From NCBI GenBank assembly GCA_964400735.1, contig CAYNVQ010000004.1:1-64000 (forward strand): a DNA stretch of 64,000 nucleotides, written 5' to 3'. How positions within the stretch are numbered: the first letter of the stretch is position 1; each line of letters starts with the position of its first letter. The DNA is from CAYNVQ01 sp964400735 (lineage in GTDB: Bacteria > Acidobacteriota > Aminicenantia > Aminicenantales > Aminicenantaceae). A program made the position numbers and the translations under genes. Shown here one piece after another: positions 26,726 to 35,544 of the stretch. Under the pieces are notes generated by a model. That model made no database searches, was not told where the DNA came from, and saw nothing but the letters and a program-made list of their open reading frames with translations.

Positions 26726-27352
26726 CTATAAGAATTTGTCGAAGACAGCCTGTGCCTCTTTTTCATCTTCTCTCAATTCTTTTCCAGCAAGTTCAAAATA
26801 TTTTAATGTGGAATCCAGGCGTTTATGCCGAAGCCATTTTTGGATTCTGACTGCGGAATGTCCAGCTCGTACTCTTTGGATTGCGCATGTATGACGCAAG
26901 CTATGAGCGGAAAAGCTTCCATTAAGTCCGGCTCTTTCTGCATATTTCTTAAAAAGCCACTGGATACCGCCCAGAGTAATACCTGAATCGTAATATCCAT
27001 GTGCTGTAACAAATAGAAAATGATTCTTATTTGAGTCCTTCATCTTAGTCCTTTGTTTCAACCACCTCTGGTATCTCTTCCATAGTTTACCTGGGAGAGT
27101 GTAAACGCGCGTATTGCCGCTTTTCACGCCACGGATAACTATCTGGTTCGACTCCTCATTTATATCTTCCAGTTTCAGATTAGCAATTTCCTCAACACGT
27201 GCGCCTACATATAGCATTAGGCTGAAGAGAAAATCATCGCGCTTGGATTTACGTATAACACTCATAAAATTTTTAAGCTGGTCATCATTTAGATACCTTA
27301 TAACTCCGCCTTTATTTGTGCCTTTGGGCCTACCTCTTTTCTTATTTGTCAT
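26726..27352 (-). CDS. Second tyrosine recombinase, catalytic domain only
   Basis: A 208-residue protein made almost entirely of the catalytic domain of a tyrosine recombinase: Arg in YVGARVEEIANLKLED, SAHSLRHTCAIQRV with His-x2-Arg, the second basic position in LRHKRLDSTLKYFEL with the Tyr nucleophile. No arm- or core-binding domain is present, so it is much shorter than the island integrase. It may be an accessory recombinase, for resolution or cassette movement. The ATG at 27352 follows gggggataaa. The N-terminus is basic (TNKKRGRPKGTNKGG), like an AT-hook. Confidence 0.8.
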   Translation of the reverse strand: MTNKKRGRPKGTNKGGVIRYLNDDQLKNFMSVIRKSKRDDFLFSLMLYVGARVEEIANLKLEDINEESNQIVIRGVKSGNTRVYTLPGKLWKRYQRWLKQRTKMKDSNKNHFLFVTAHGYYDSGITLGGIQWLFKKYAERAGLNGSFSAHSLRHTCAIQRVRAGHSAVRIQKWLRHKRLDSTLKYFELAGKELREDEKEAQAVFDKFL

Positions 27353-27771
27353 TTTATCCCCCATATTTCTAATTATTATACGTTTAATAAATAGATATGT
27401 CAATAATTATTTAATAGCTCCTCTGGTCTAATATTTAATTTCAGAATTCCAGATAATAAACTACTACTAGTAATAATTAGATATGAAATAATGTAGCTGT
27501 ATGGTGTCATGAATAGATGTAATTTGTAAATCTAGAATTGATTGTTAATTATCTAACCGAGAAGGCCGATTATTAAATTCACAGTAGAACGGACTCCTTA
27601 CTAATATCACAGAGGTAATGAAACAAACACTACTCCGTATCCGGGAACTCGATTTTATGTTTAAATGCCTAAATGGCTTAGGGTTTTGGGAATATTTGGG
27701 CCCTGCTTTAATGCCTCGACTTTTTGGCAAAGTGACAATTTTGGAGCGGATAATATGAAAAAAATGGGAAT
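27353..27771. other. AT-rich non-coding gap
   Basis: About 420 nt with no supported gene. Two short open frames run through it in opposite directions, but neither has a ribosome site or a recognisable protein. It separates the recombinase from the defence-type genes and may contain the end of one module and the terminator of the HEPN operon. Confidence 0.4.
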
Positions 27772-28341
27772 TTATCTCTCCCATGGACACTGTTCCACTG
27801 TCCATGATATAGCTTCTTCAAGGAAAATCTTTAGAGGCTCTAGACTATTTGTTATAATCCTTTCGTCATCCCCTGAGCCTTCTTTGCTCCCATGAACAAG
27901 GTTGCATCTTACTAAATATAGGATACTTCCTAAAGCAATTACATGTTCTGATGCAGTCCGTGTACTGTCTTTTAGAATATCCCTACACATGGTTCCCACA
28001 GTCCTATCCCCTTCATAGGGACTCTCGCTGTTTCTTTTTCTCATTTCCTGAATAGGATTACGCCGACAAAAATATTCCACATTGCTTTTTACTTCGTTGA
28101 GAATTGCTTGAGCTTTTTCTTCATCAAATTTTTCTAATAAATTTTCAATATGACTCATTTCTTTTTGTTGATTTATTCTATCAACTTTCTCCCAAAGAAA
28201 ATAAAGCGAGTTAAATCCCGCAAAGAAAAAAAAGAATTTTGAATATATGTTTCCAGCTAGTTTCCCCTTTTGAAGCCATCTTTTTGCTATTGCTAGTTGA
28301 AATCGAATGAAATCCTCAAAATCCCAATAATTATTTCTGAT
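27772..28341 (-). CDS. HEPN-domain protein with apparent ATC start
   Basis: A protein of 189 residues with the HEPN RNase signature R-x4-H in LYLVRCNLVHGSK, near residue 150. HEPN proteins are common toxin or abortive-infection RNases. The first usable ATG (28158) would give only 128 residues. The frame continues upstream without a stop for 61 codons, and this part is clearly protein-like (NNYWDFEDFIRFQLAIAKRW, then FFFFFAGFNSLYFLW). A perfect aaggagg ribosome site (28349-28355) lies 7 nt before an in-frame ATC at 28341, where ATG would be expected. Gene order and a 32-nt gap put it in one operon with the upstream helicase. Confidence 0.7.
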   Translation of the reverse strand: MRNNYWDFEDFIRFQLAIAKRWLQKGKLAGNIYSKFFFFFAGFNSLYFLWEKVDRINQQKEMSHIENLLEKFDEEKAQAILNEVKSNVEYFCRRNPIQEMRKRNSESPYEGDRTVGTMCRDILKDSTRTASEHVIALGSILYLVRCNLVHGSKEGSGDDERIITNSLEPLKIFLEEAISWTVEQCPWER

Positions 28342-28373
28342 TTTATCTCCTCCTTTTGTATTCTCTGTATCCT

Positions 28374-30206
28374 TTATTGTTTCGGCGTTATATATTCGCT
28401 CTTCCTTCCAATAGCATTGAGAAATCTAGACCTAGTTTTATTTCGAAACTCCTGTCCATATGATATATTACGAAGCCTTCTAAACGCATGGAATAAAAAT
28501 GCTTTCTCTCTAGCACGCGTAATAGATACATAAAGTAACCTTGCCTCTTCTTCCTCATCTCCTCTTGGATTTGGCATTATGTCATCTTCTAAGCCCACAA
28601 TTATTACTATATCAGCCTGAAGTCCTTTTGCCTTCCTCATTGTTTTCATTTGGACATAGCCTGTTCCTGTTGGGCTTTTTAAATCTGAGAGTTCTTTAAT
28701 AGCAATGATATCTTTTGAAAACTCGGCTGGACTTGTCCATTTTCCTGTCACAAAAGAAATTTGTTTTATGAACTCACCTGCCTCTTGAGTTTGAAAATTA
28801 CTAAACGAATTGATTAGATTACTCAGAACATCTTGAATAGTCTTAATCATAGTATTTGAAGACTTGCTCTCCAATATTACTGAATACAAATCCTTTCCTT
28901 TATCAACTAATTCCCATAATCTTGCTATTTTAGTTTCAGCATTTATTCTCGCCTCTATAGTCTCTGCCTTACATTTCTTATCCTTTTTAGCGCCTGGAAC
29001 TTTCGCAATTCCATCATTTATTAATGCTTCAAAAACTAATCGTGTGATGAAATTATTGCATGGATTTGATGCCCAATTCACAATAAGTTTTAATACTCCT
29101 AACCTTTCATTGACTCGTTCTGGCAGTAAACTTATAGGACATTCGTGAGGAATGTTAAAGGCATATAACTTTTTTGATATTATTGGGAAGAATTCTTTTT
29201 TTGGCGCCAGTATCAATACATCTTTTTTCTCTTTTAGATAATGTCTCGCACATCTCGCAACCATTAATGCTTCAGCAACTCCGCTTGGCAATTGCCAAAT
29301 TGCTGGCTCATCTCCTACTTTCTGATGATATATTAATTTTGGAATTCCCCGCCATCCACTGTAGTATTTTTCAAGAACTTTGGATGCATCGCCCATAGTT
29401 TTTTCATGACATCTGCGACTATGGAGAAGTGGGAGTTTTACAGTGCCAGGAAAATCTTCTCCGAATCTAAGTATAAATTTCGGACTACACCCACGGAAAG
29501 AATAGATACTTTGAGCATCATCACCGACTACTAGAAGACCCTCTCGAAAAGCTCTGCTTAATAATTCAATAAACCTAAATTGAGCTGCATTAATATCTTG
29601 ATATTCGTCGACTAACAAATATTTTGCGCGATTCTGATATTCCTCTAAAATTGTTTGGTTATTCTCCAATATTTTGCAGGCAAATAAGATTTGGTCGTCA
29701 AAGTCTATATAGTTACATTTAGACATTATTTCCCAGTACTTATGACAAATTCTGCATTTCTTATCGTCAATATTTTCTTTGCAATCACCGTACTGTTTAC
29801 ATTCAAGAGCTTGTATTCCATCAGTATCTTTCATTCCCAAAATATAAGCGGCATCTCGATACATTAATTTCTTCACATCTTCATTCTCTTGAACTTCTAA
29901 ATTTGTTTTTAGTAATTTCACATCAGATGGTTTTTCTTTAACAATTTCCAAGCCTAAGGAGTGCATTGTCGATATATGAGGAAGGTCTTTGTTTTTTATC
30001 TTGAAATCTCCATCTGGATTAGTTAATTCATCTTTCATATGTTGACTCGCTTCTACGCCGAAAGTTAGAACAGTTATAGTTTTTTTATCCACTCCCTTAT
30101 CAAGAAGTAGCTTAATTTTTTTCGCTAAAAAATAGGTTTTTCCCGCTCCTGGACCTGCCAGAACAATAGTTGGAGACATAAAATTTTTTTTCTTATCTTC
30201 TCTCAT
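28374..30206 (-). CDS. UvrD/Rep-like superfamily 1 helicase
   Basis: A 610-residue SF1A helicase. Motif I is LAGPGAGKTYFLAKK (near residue 17), motif II LLVDEYQDINAAQF (near 198), motif III GDDAQSIYSFRG (near 227), motif V/VI RLLYVSITRAREKAFLF (near 560). The segment of about residues 125-165 has a four-Cys zinc-like cluster (CKQYGDC...CRICHKYW) that is not usual for UvrD. It unwinds DNA 3' to 5' in family members. It is immediately upstream of the HEPN gene, so the two form a likely helicase-RNase defence pair. Confidence 0.88.
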   Translation of the reverse strand: MREDKKKNFMSPTIVLAGPGAGKTYFLAKKIKLLLDKGVDKKTITVLTFGVEASQHMKDELTNPDGDFKIKNKDLPHISTMHSLGLEIVKEKPSDVKLLKTNLEVQENEDVKKLMYRDAAYILGMKDTDGIQALECKQYGDCKENIDDKKCRICHKYWEIMSKCNYIDFDDQILFACKILENNQTILEEYQNRAKYLLVDEYQDINAAQFRFIELLSRAFREGLLVVGDDAQSIYSFRGCSPKFILRFGEDFPGTVKLPLLHSRRCHEKTMGDASKVLEKYYSGWRGIPKLIYHQKVGDEPAIWQLPSGVAEALMVARCARHYLKEKKDVLILAPKKEFFPIISKKLYAFNIPHECPISLLPERVNERLGVLKLIVNWASNPCNNFITRLVFEALINDGIAKVPGAKKDKKCKAETIEARINAETKIARLWELVDKGKDLYSVILESKSSNTMIKTIQDVLSNLINSFSNFQTQEAGEFIKQISFVTGKWTSPAEFSKDIIAIKELSDLKSPTGTGYVQMKTMRKAKGLQADIVIIVGLEDDIMPNPRGDEEEEARLLYVSITRAREKAFLFHAFRRLRNISYGQEFRNKTRSRFLNAIGRKSEYITPKQ

Positions 30207-30234
30207 TTTGAGAATTTATAACCCCCCTTTTTCA

Positions 30235-30345
30235 TTATTACAACTGAGGCGATTTTCCAGCGTCGCGCTGTCTTATTCAACCATCGGGAAGCCAGGGCTT
30301 CAATGTCTCTGGCTTCCACTCGCCTCAACTATAAAGATGCTCTCT
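30235..30345 (-). ncRNA. Structured sequence upstream of the helicase (related to 33541-33625)
   Basis: On either strand the sequence ggaagccag...ctggcttcc forms a hairpin, enclosed by a longer arm tgaggcga/tcgcctca. It lies in the 211-nt gap between the STAND gene and the helicase gene. About 62 of its bases resemble, at roughly 60% identity by eye, the 33541-33625 sequence between the RT and the 63-aa gene. It may be a leader RNA, a small RNA or a degenerate repeat. Confidence 0.35.
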
Positions 30346-30417
30346 GACAGTCCCTATGAAAAAAGGTCTGTTTTGCATTATCCAGATTCTAGATTTTTCG
30401 TTATCACATAAAATTAT

Positions 30418-33054
30418 CTAATGTTTTTGTTTCTTACCTTCACTTGTTTGTGATTTCTTCTTTCGCGCTTCTTTCTTTCTCAATTTTGCTTGCTTGTCCT
30501 TAATTTCAACTTGCTTTTTTAAGTTAGGAAAATTCATGTATCCGTCTTTAATTAGTTTTTTAACCTTTTCTTTATTTATTTCAATCATATTTATTTGCTT
30601 TTTTTGTTTATGTGAGTTCGCTAATAATAAATACTGGTATAGAACTTCATTTTTAATTTGCTCAATAACATTATTTTTTGGCAATTCCTCATACAATTTT
30701 AACAAATCTATACATAGATATATTCCAACTTCTACTTTATCTAGGAGCTTGTCTAAAAATTTATCAGCAATTCTATCGGGGAATTCTTCTCTATGGGTTA
30801 CTAATATTCCAGCAACGTAGGCAGCGATTTCCTTCCCCCTTAAAATATTCTCTAATATTTTTTTTTGTCCCTTTGATAATTCTTCCGACCTTTTTATTAA
30901 ATACAGCGCCGTAAATACAGCTACTTGTTCATTTTTTAATAGAATTGCCAAAAATTTTCTTTTTTCTTTTGATAATTTCTCGACATTATCAACAATTCTC
31001 ATGGAAACTCTTTGTGCAACTTCTTCTTTTTTTGTCAATTTTAAAGCCAATTTTCTTGTTCTCTCAGGGACATAATCATATTTCGAGAATATTGTCCATA
31101 CACAGGCACTAGCAACCTCATTATCAGATAAAATTTTTGATTTTAATTTATTTGCTCTGCTAGGTAATCTATCCTTATAATCAGAAATAAATAATGCTAC
31201 AAAGACTGCAATTTCTTTATCCTCAATCAGATTTTCTAATATTTTTTCCAATTCTTTTGAAATCCTTGTATAGTTATTTATAATTGCAATTGCAGCTAGA
31301 GACGCAACTTTTTTCTTCTTAATTAATTTCTTAAGTATTGCTTTTGTCTCTTCTGTAATAAAATTAAAAGTGTCCACAAGCTCCAGGGCTACTATTAACT
31401 TAATCCGTTCATGTTTTTTTGAAAGTCTATCTATTACTTTGCTAAATATTTCTCGATTATACTTAGTTGGATGTCCATCTCTGAATAAAAGATGATATTT
31501 GGCTTGCTCATAGGAAGGATGTATAAATTTTATTTTATCTTCCATAACATCAATTTTATCTTCTCTAAACCACTGAAAAACTTCATTAAAATCTACAGAA
31601 TCATCAATTTTTAATTTTTTTGCTAAAGCATTAAATTCTCTTTCAACAAACTCAAACTTGAAAGCATGGATAAATGGGAATGTAAGAAATAGGGTCTTTC
31701 CTAAAGACATATTTTCAATTTCTCTTGCGAAAACCTTAGCTGTTGACTCTGATTTTTCTGCAATTTTTTCATATAATTCCTTTTTTGTTGTTAATCGAAA
31801 ACTTGCCAACACAAATTCTCTTATACTTAATGGAGTAGGTAAATTTTTTATATCTTTTAAGGAATTTATAACTATATTTTTGTTTCGACTATTCTCTAAC
31901 CATTCACATCCCTTTGATTCAGCCCATTTAATTAGAATTTGTTTCCTTTTTTTAAATTCATATGAAGGTTTCTTTAAATTTAATTTTTGCTCAAATCTCT
32001 TAATTTCTAGTGAAGACAAATGCTCTTTTTCAAAGTCTTTAAAAACCTCTTCTCTCGAAGTTATTATTAAATATGAATCATCAATTCGTTGCACACAATC
32101 AATTATTTCTCCAATTTTTCTTTCTAAGCTTTCCCTCCTCTCATATCGAGTTCGTCCAAAGGGGTCTTCAAAATACAAAATCTGATTTGGCTTTAATTCT
32201 CTTTCTATATCCTCCATTTTTTTTCTAGCCTCAATTCTTTCTGATTCTTCTGCTCCAGAAATCCATATTGGCGTATACCCCAGATTGAAATATTCCCATA
32301 ATAACCTTATTGCAGTATATGTTTTTCCACATTCAGTAGTCCCCGTTATGAATACGACCCTGTTTTTCTCTAAGGTCTTTTTTATGTCTTGATACTCAAG
32401 AGGAGGAATATATATATCATTTATTCTGTCATATATCTTACTGCCTTTTATATTAATTCTTTCCAAGAACTCATAAACCTTACATCTTTCCCAAACCTTC
32501 TCTTTGTCAATACTAAAAAAAGTTTTCCCCTTATATTTAATTTTTTGGCAATATTTTCTATCCAGTAAATCTAATTCATTAATAAAATTCTCTGTGGAAA
32601 CTAGAAACGTATCCTTTATTGACTTCCCTTTTGATGATTTATAAAAATTGCGGAAAGGTTTTAAAATATCATTTTTTAAAAATTCTATCGTTTCCGCTCT
32701 ATTTATTAGCTCAATTCCTTTTTCATCTTTAATTTCTTTCATATCAATGGCTACTTCAACAGGAATATGCCCATAGTCTTTATGAGGAATATTTATTTTA
32801 GTGAAATCACAAATTATGCCCATCAATACTTGAAGATTATTGACCAAAAGAATGTAACAATCTGAACCTTCAATCTCACTTATTGCTTCAGATACATTTA
32901 TACATCTTCTCCTAATCGAGCTTAATTTTCTTTTAAATGGTTTTGAAATAAATTCTTGTCTAATTTTGCTTTCATTGAATCCAGTTTTCTTCGCTATCTC
33001 TCTTGGAAGTAAATCAAAGCCCAAAATATCTATAAATATTAGAAATCCTTTCAT
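30418..33054 (-). CDS. nSTAND-type ATPase with cyclase-like N-terminus and helical repeats
   Basis: An 878-residue protein. The first 110 residues begin KGFLIFIDILGF and contain SDCYILLVNN and VEVAIDMKEI, a layout seen in class III nucleotidyl-cyclase-like domains of defence proteins; the catalytic residues are not clearly kept. The centre is a STAND NTPase close to the nSTAND3 type: Walker A VFITGTTECGKTYTAI (near residue 237), Walker B ILYFEDPFG, then YLIITSREEVF. From about 540 to 830 there are short helical repeats, the usual sensor part, and the C-terminus is Lys-rich. STAND proteins of this plan sense phage proteins and trigger an effector (Avs systems). Confidence 0.7.
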   Translation of the reverse strand: MKGFLIFIDILGFDLLPREIAKKTGFNESKIRQEFISKPFKRKLSSIRRRCINVSEAISEIEGSDCYILLVNNLQVLMGIICDFTKINIPHKDYGHIPVEVAIDMKEIKDEKGIELINRAETIEFLKNDILKPFRNFYKSSKGKSIKDTFLVSTENFINELDLLDRKYCQKIKYKGKTFFSIDKEKVWERCKVYEFLERINIKGSKIYDRINDIYIPPLEYQDIKKTLEKNRVVFITGTTECGKTYTAIRLLWEYFNLGYTPIWISGAEESERIEARKKMEDIERELKPNQILYFEDPFGRTRYERRESLERKIGEIIDCVQRIDDSYLIITSREEVFKDFEKEHLSSLEIKRFEQKLNLKKPSYEFKKRKQILIKWAESKGCEWLENSRNKNIVINSLKDIKNLPTPLSIREFVLASFRLTTKKELYEKIAEKSESTAKVFAREIENMSLGKTLFLTFPFIHAFKFEFVEREFNALAKKLKIDDSVDFNEVFQWFREDKIDVMEDKIKFIHPSYEQAKYHLLFRDGHPTKYNREIFSKVIDRLSKKHERIKLIVALELVDTFNFITEETKAILKKLIKKKKVASLAAIAIINNYTRISKELEKILENLIEDKEIAVFVALFISDYKDRLPSRANKLKSKILSDNEVASACVWTIFSKYDYVPERTRKLALKLTKKEEVAQRVSMRIVDNVEKLSKEKRKFLAILLKNEQVAVFTALYLIKRSEELSKGQKKILENILRGKEIAAYVAGILVTHREEFPDRIADKFLDKLLDKVEVGIYLCIDLLKLYEELPKNNVIEQIKNEVLYQYLLLANSHKQKKQINMIEINKEKVKKLIKDGYMNFPNLKKQVEIKDKQAKLRKKEARKKKSQTSEGKKQKH

Positions 33055-33271
33055 TGAAATCTTAATTCCCCTTTATACCTTAATTTATCATTAGATATAA
33101 AATACCAAATAGAAGCTAAAAAGTGAATCCCCTGGACAGATAAGCCTTCAACATCCAACCAGAAATTAAAGATTTGCCATTAGTATGCTTTTTTTGATTG
33201 ACAATAAACCAAAAATAGCAAATTCTAACTAATATCTCCTCAAGAGGAAAGCTATTTAAAATAAGAGAAAA

Positions 33272-33300
33272 GCTCCTCTGGCAGGACTTGAACCTGCTTG
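33272..33300 (-). repeat. tRNA-Asn 3' end, copy A (right border of RT cassette)
   Basis: On the minus strand this reads T stem gcagg, loop ttcaagt, stem cctgc, acceptor cagagga and g, i.e. the 3' end of a bacterial tRNA-Asn, but CT follows instead of CCA and there is no 5' half. It starts 14 nt after the stop of the 63-aa gene. It matches copy B (36406-36433) in 23 of 26 positions, same orientation. Confidence 0.7.
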
Positions 33301-33310
33301 CGAGTAACAA

Positions 33311-33502
33311 TTAACCTAAATACTCATCCAACATTGAGATAACTCTATTAATCTCTTTTCTTATAGTATCTGAGCGTTTGATAGCAAATTCGTACATTCC
33401 TTTGTGTTTTTCAGTTTTTTGTGTTGTTAGACCTCCTTTTTGACGAATAAGGAAGTTCCGTAATTCTACTAATTGTTTTCTTATCTCTACCAGTGTAGCC
33501 AT
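33311..33502 (-). CDS. Small helical protein downstream of the reverse transcriptase
   Basis: A 63-residue protein with no recognised family. It is predicted to be two helices (LVEIRKQLVELRNFLIRQK and SDTIRKEINRVISMLDEYL). The start is supported by a purine-rich aaagggggaattaaaac upstream. It follows the RT gene by 139 nt on the same strand and ends 14 nt before a tRNA-Asn 3' end, so it is the third gene of the channel-RT cassette. Confidence 0.55.
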   Translation of the reverse strand: MATLVEIRKQLVELRNFLIRQKGGLTTQKTEKHKGMYEFAIKRSDTIRKEINRVISMLDEYLG

Positions 33503-33540
33503 GTTTTAATTCCCCCTTTGTTTAGATTTTCCTCCTTCTC

Positions 33541-33625
33541 ATCTGTCTATCTCAATGAGGGATTTCTCCGTCGTTACGAAATCGTATCAAACACCGGGAA
33601 GCTAAGGATTCAAAGCTTATTTCTT
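33541..33625 (-). ncRNA. Structured sequence between RT and the 63-aa gene
   Basis: On the minus strand it contains the short hairpin aagct-ttgaatcctt-agctt and a region resembling the sequence at 30235-30345. It lies directly after the RT stop. Defence RTs often work with a small structured RNA encoded next to the RT gene, so this gap is the first place to look for such an RNA. No experimental support. Confidence 0.35.
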
Positions 33626-33641
33626 CCAATAATCTTATCTG

Positions 33642-35522
33642 CTAATTTTGTATATTTATTTCAAGTAATTCTATTGTCTTATTAATTTTATTTTTTAAAT
33701 GTTCTCTCTTTATATTTCTCCGTATGCTTTTTAGTTTTCTGAGAAGTTCTTCTCTTGCTTTTTTTGTTTTGCAATATTTTATTACTTCAACTTTGTAATA
33801 AGACTCAAGAAAATTTCCCTCATCAAAATCTCGAAATAGCCTAGAAATTTCTTCTTTCGCGGCATTATTCCTGTTGTGATATAGATGAATCAGCATTCTC
33901 CCTAAAAATGAAAGTCTATAGTTGTTCTCAAATACTAATTCTTGCAGAAAATTAGATAACTTTTCATCTTCCAATTGGCACAAACACCTAGCTAAAGCTC
34001 TTCTGAGCTCTGTATTAGATTCGTTCTCATATATTATTCTTAGATATTTCAGAGAATTTGGCCTCAATCTCAAATTAGCCAACAACATTGCGGATTGAAC
34101 CTTAACATACCAATGTTTATTCTTTAACTTTAGACATCTTCTTGAATATTCTATGGTATCGTTTCTTATTGTTTTTAAATTTCGCAAAATCGAAATTATA
34201 TATGCTTCTTGATATGGAAAAAGATAAGATTGAGATTTTAAAAAGTCGGTCAATTTTATCGATATCTTTTTATAACTTTTCGGAAAATATTTAAAATATC
34301 TAGCTGAACTGCGTATAAGCCTATTGTCAGGATTTATAGGGAGCTGTTTTAACAGACTATTAACCATATAAGACGATTTCAGTAGAGTAAAACCTGTGAT
34401 AAGTCTTCGATAAAGCCTTAAATCCTTATCACGGATAATTTTGTTTCTGCTTTGTATTTTCTTATATTCAGCGCTTAAACCTCGGATATATTCATTTCTT
34501 TTTTCGGGCGTCATTTCCATGCTTTTATCAATCTCTGAAATAATTCTATTTACTTGTTCCAGTCTTTGGTCATATAACTCCTTCTGTATATCTTCTTCCT
34601 CCAAAATTGCGGTTTTGCCGCCTTGAATATTAAGATGCAATTTTCTCAAAACTTCATTCATCACAAATAAAACTTCCCTTGCAACGTCTTTTTGCTTTGA
34701 GAATATTTTGACATCGTCCATGTATCTATAATATTTAATGTCTTTTTTCTTAGAGAATTTTTCAAATTCTTTGTCTAAGGGAAGTAAATAGATATTTCCA
34801 AGAAAACAACTAGCGTCACTTCCTTGAGGAATGCCTCTTTGGATGGTTAGCCCATGCATTGTCGGCCATGTCCAATATTCTAGGAGCGAACACAATAGGT
34901 TTATTATCTTTTGCTCACCTGGAATATTTTCTATAAGTATATGGTCACGGAGGATAGGAATATTTATGTTCTCAAAATAAGCAGCAATGTCTGAAACTGT
35001 TAGATATTTATAGCCTTCTTTTTCAAATGTATATAAGGTCTTTTCAGAAAATTTGGGCCACTGTCCATACCAAGGTTCTATTAAACTTATACGTTTTTGA
35101 ATAGTTTTTCTTTTAAGAAAAGGAAATTTTAGTATTTCAATGTCTTTAAAAAGAGATTTACTGTCTTTTTTCTTTTTTAATCGATAAGAATAAACATTTT
35201 CCGGTAATTTTTTATCTAGTTTAACCGATATTAAATCAATTATTGAAAAAAGAACTATTCTATCTTCAATAGATATAACGCTACCAGGTCTCACAGATAA
35301 TGTTGATTTTGGAATATCTATAGTTAGAAGTGGTTTAGGATAATATTGCTCTCTTTTTATTGATGAAGATATTGAAAGTAAATTTTCCTCTAAATTAAAG
35401 GCAAAATCGCTATATCTAAAGCTGTCATATATAAAATCATTTCGGGAGTCACTTCTAGCTAGGTGCCATCCCCTTCTTAGTATATTGATATCATATAATT
35501 TTTTATATAAAGAATCATTCAT
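33642..35522 (-). CDS. Reverse transcriptase with C-terminal HEAT-like repeats
   Basis: A 626-residue protein. The RT fingers/palm cover about residues 40-330: DRIVLFSIIDLIS, the first catalytic Asp in YLTVSDIAAYFENI (near 180), IPQGSDASCFLGNIYLLPLD (near 240), and the catalytic YRYMDDVKIFS (near 268) followed by LNIQGGKTAIL. From about 430 on there are HEAT-like helical repeats (KNKHWYVKVQSAMLLANLRL and further units). There is no maturase X/Zn or HNH part, hence not a group II intron. An RT with helical-repeat tail fits the defence-associated (DRT/UG/Abi) class. It starts 22 nt after the channel gene, same strand. Confidence 0.85.
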   Translation of the reverse strand: MNDSLYKKLYDINILRRGWHLARSDSRNDFIYDSFRYSDFAFNLEENLLSISSSIKREQYYPKPLLTIDIPKSTLSVRPGSVISIEDRIVLFSIIDLISVKLDKKLPENVYSYRLKKKKDSKSLFKDIEILKFPFLKRKTIQKRISLIEPWYGQWPKFSEKTLYTFEKEGYKYLTVSDIAAYFENINIPILRDHILIENIPGEQKIINLLCSLLEYWTWPTMHGLTIQRGIPQGSDASCFLGNIYLLPLDKEFEKFSKKKDIKYYRYMDDVKIFSKQKDVAREVLFVMNEVLRKLHLNIQGGKTAILEEEDIQKELYDQRLEQVNRIISEIDKSMEMTPEKRNEYIRGLSAEYKKIQSRNKIIRDKDLRLYRRLITGFTLLKSSYMVNSLLKQLPINPDNRLIRSSARYFKYFPKSYKKISIKLTDFLKSQSYLFPYQEAYIISILRNLKTIRNDTIEYSRRCLKLKNKHWYVKVQSAMLLANLRLRPNSLKYLRIIYENESNTELRRALARCLCQLEDEKLSNFLQELVFENNYRLSFLGRMLIHLYHNRNNAAKEEISRLFRDFDEGNFLESYYKVEVIKYCKTKKAREELLRKLKSIRRNIKREHLKNKINKTIELLEINIQN

Positions 35523-35544
35523 AATTCTTTGATTATCTCATCAC

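Noticed and set aside
27545..27895. Two overlapping short open frames
   Set aside because: Opposite-strand frames in AT-rich DNA without ribosome sites; one overlaps the HEPN gene end.
33116..33310. 64-codon open frame on the minus strand
   Set aside because: It runs through the tRNA-Asn remnant and has no ribosome site or protein-like features.
33642..35522. Group II intron maturase
   Set aside because: No maturase X, DNA-binding or HNH parts follow the RT core, and no intron-like RNA structure flanks it; the C-terminus is HEAT-like.
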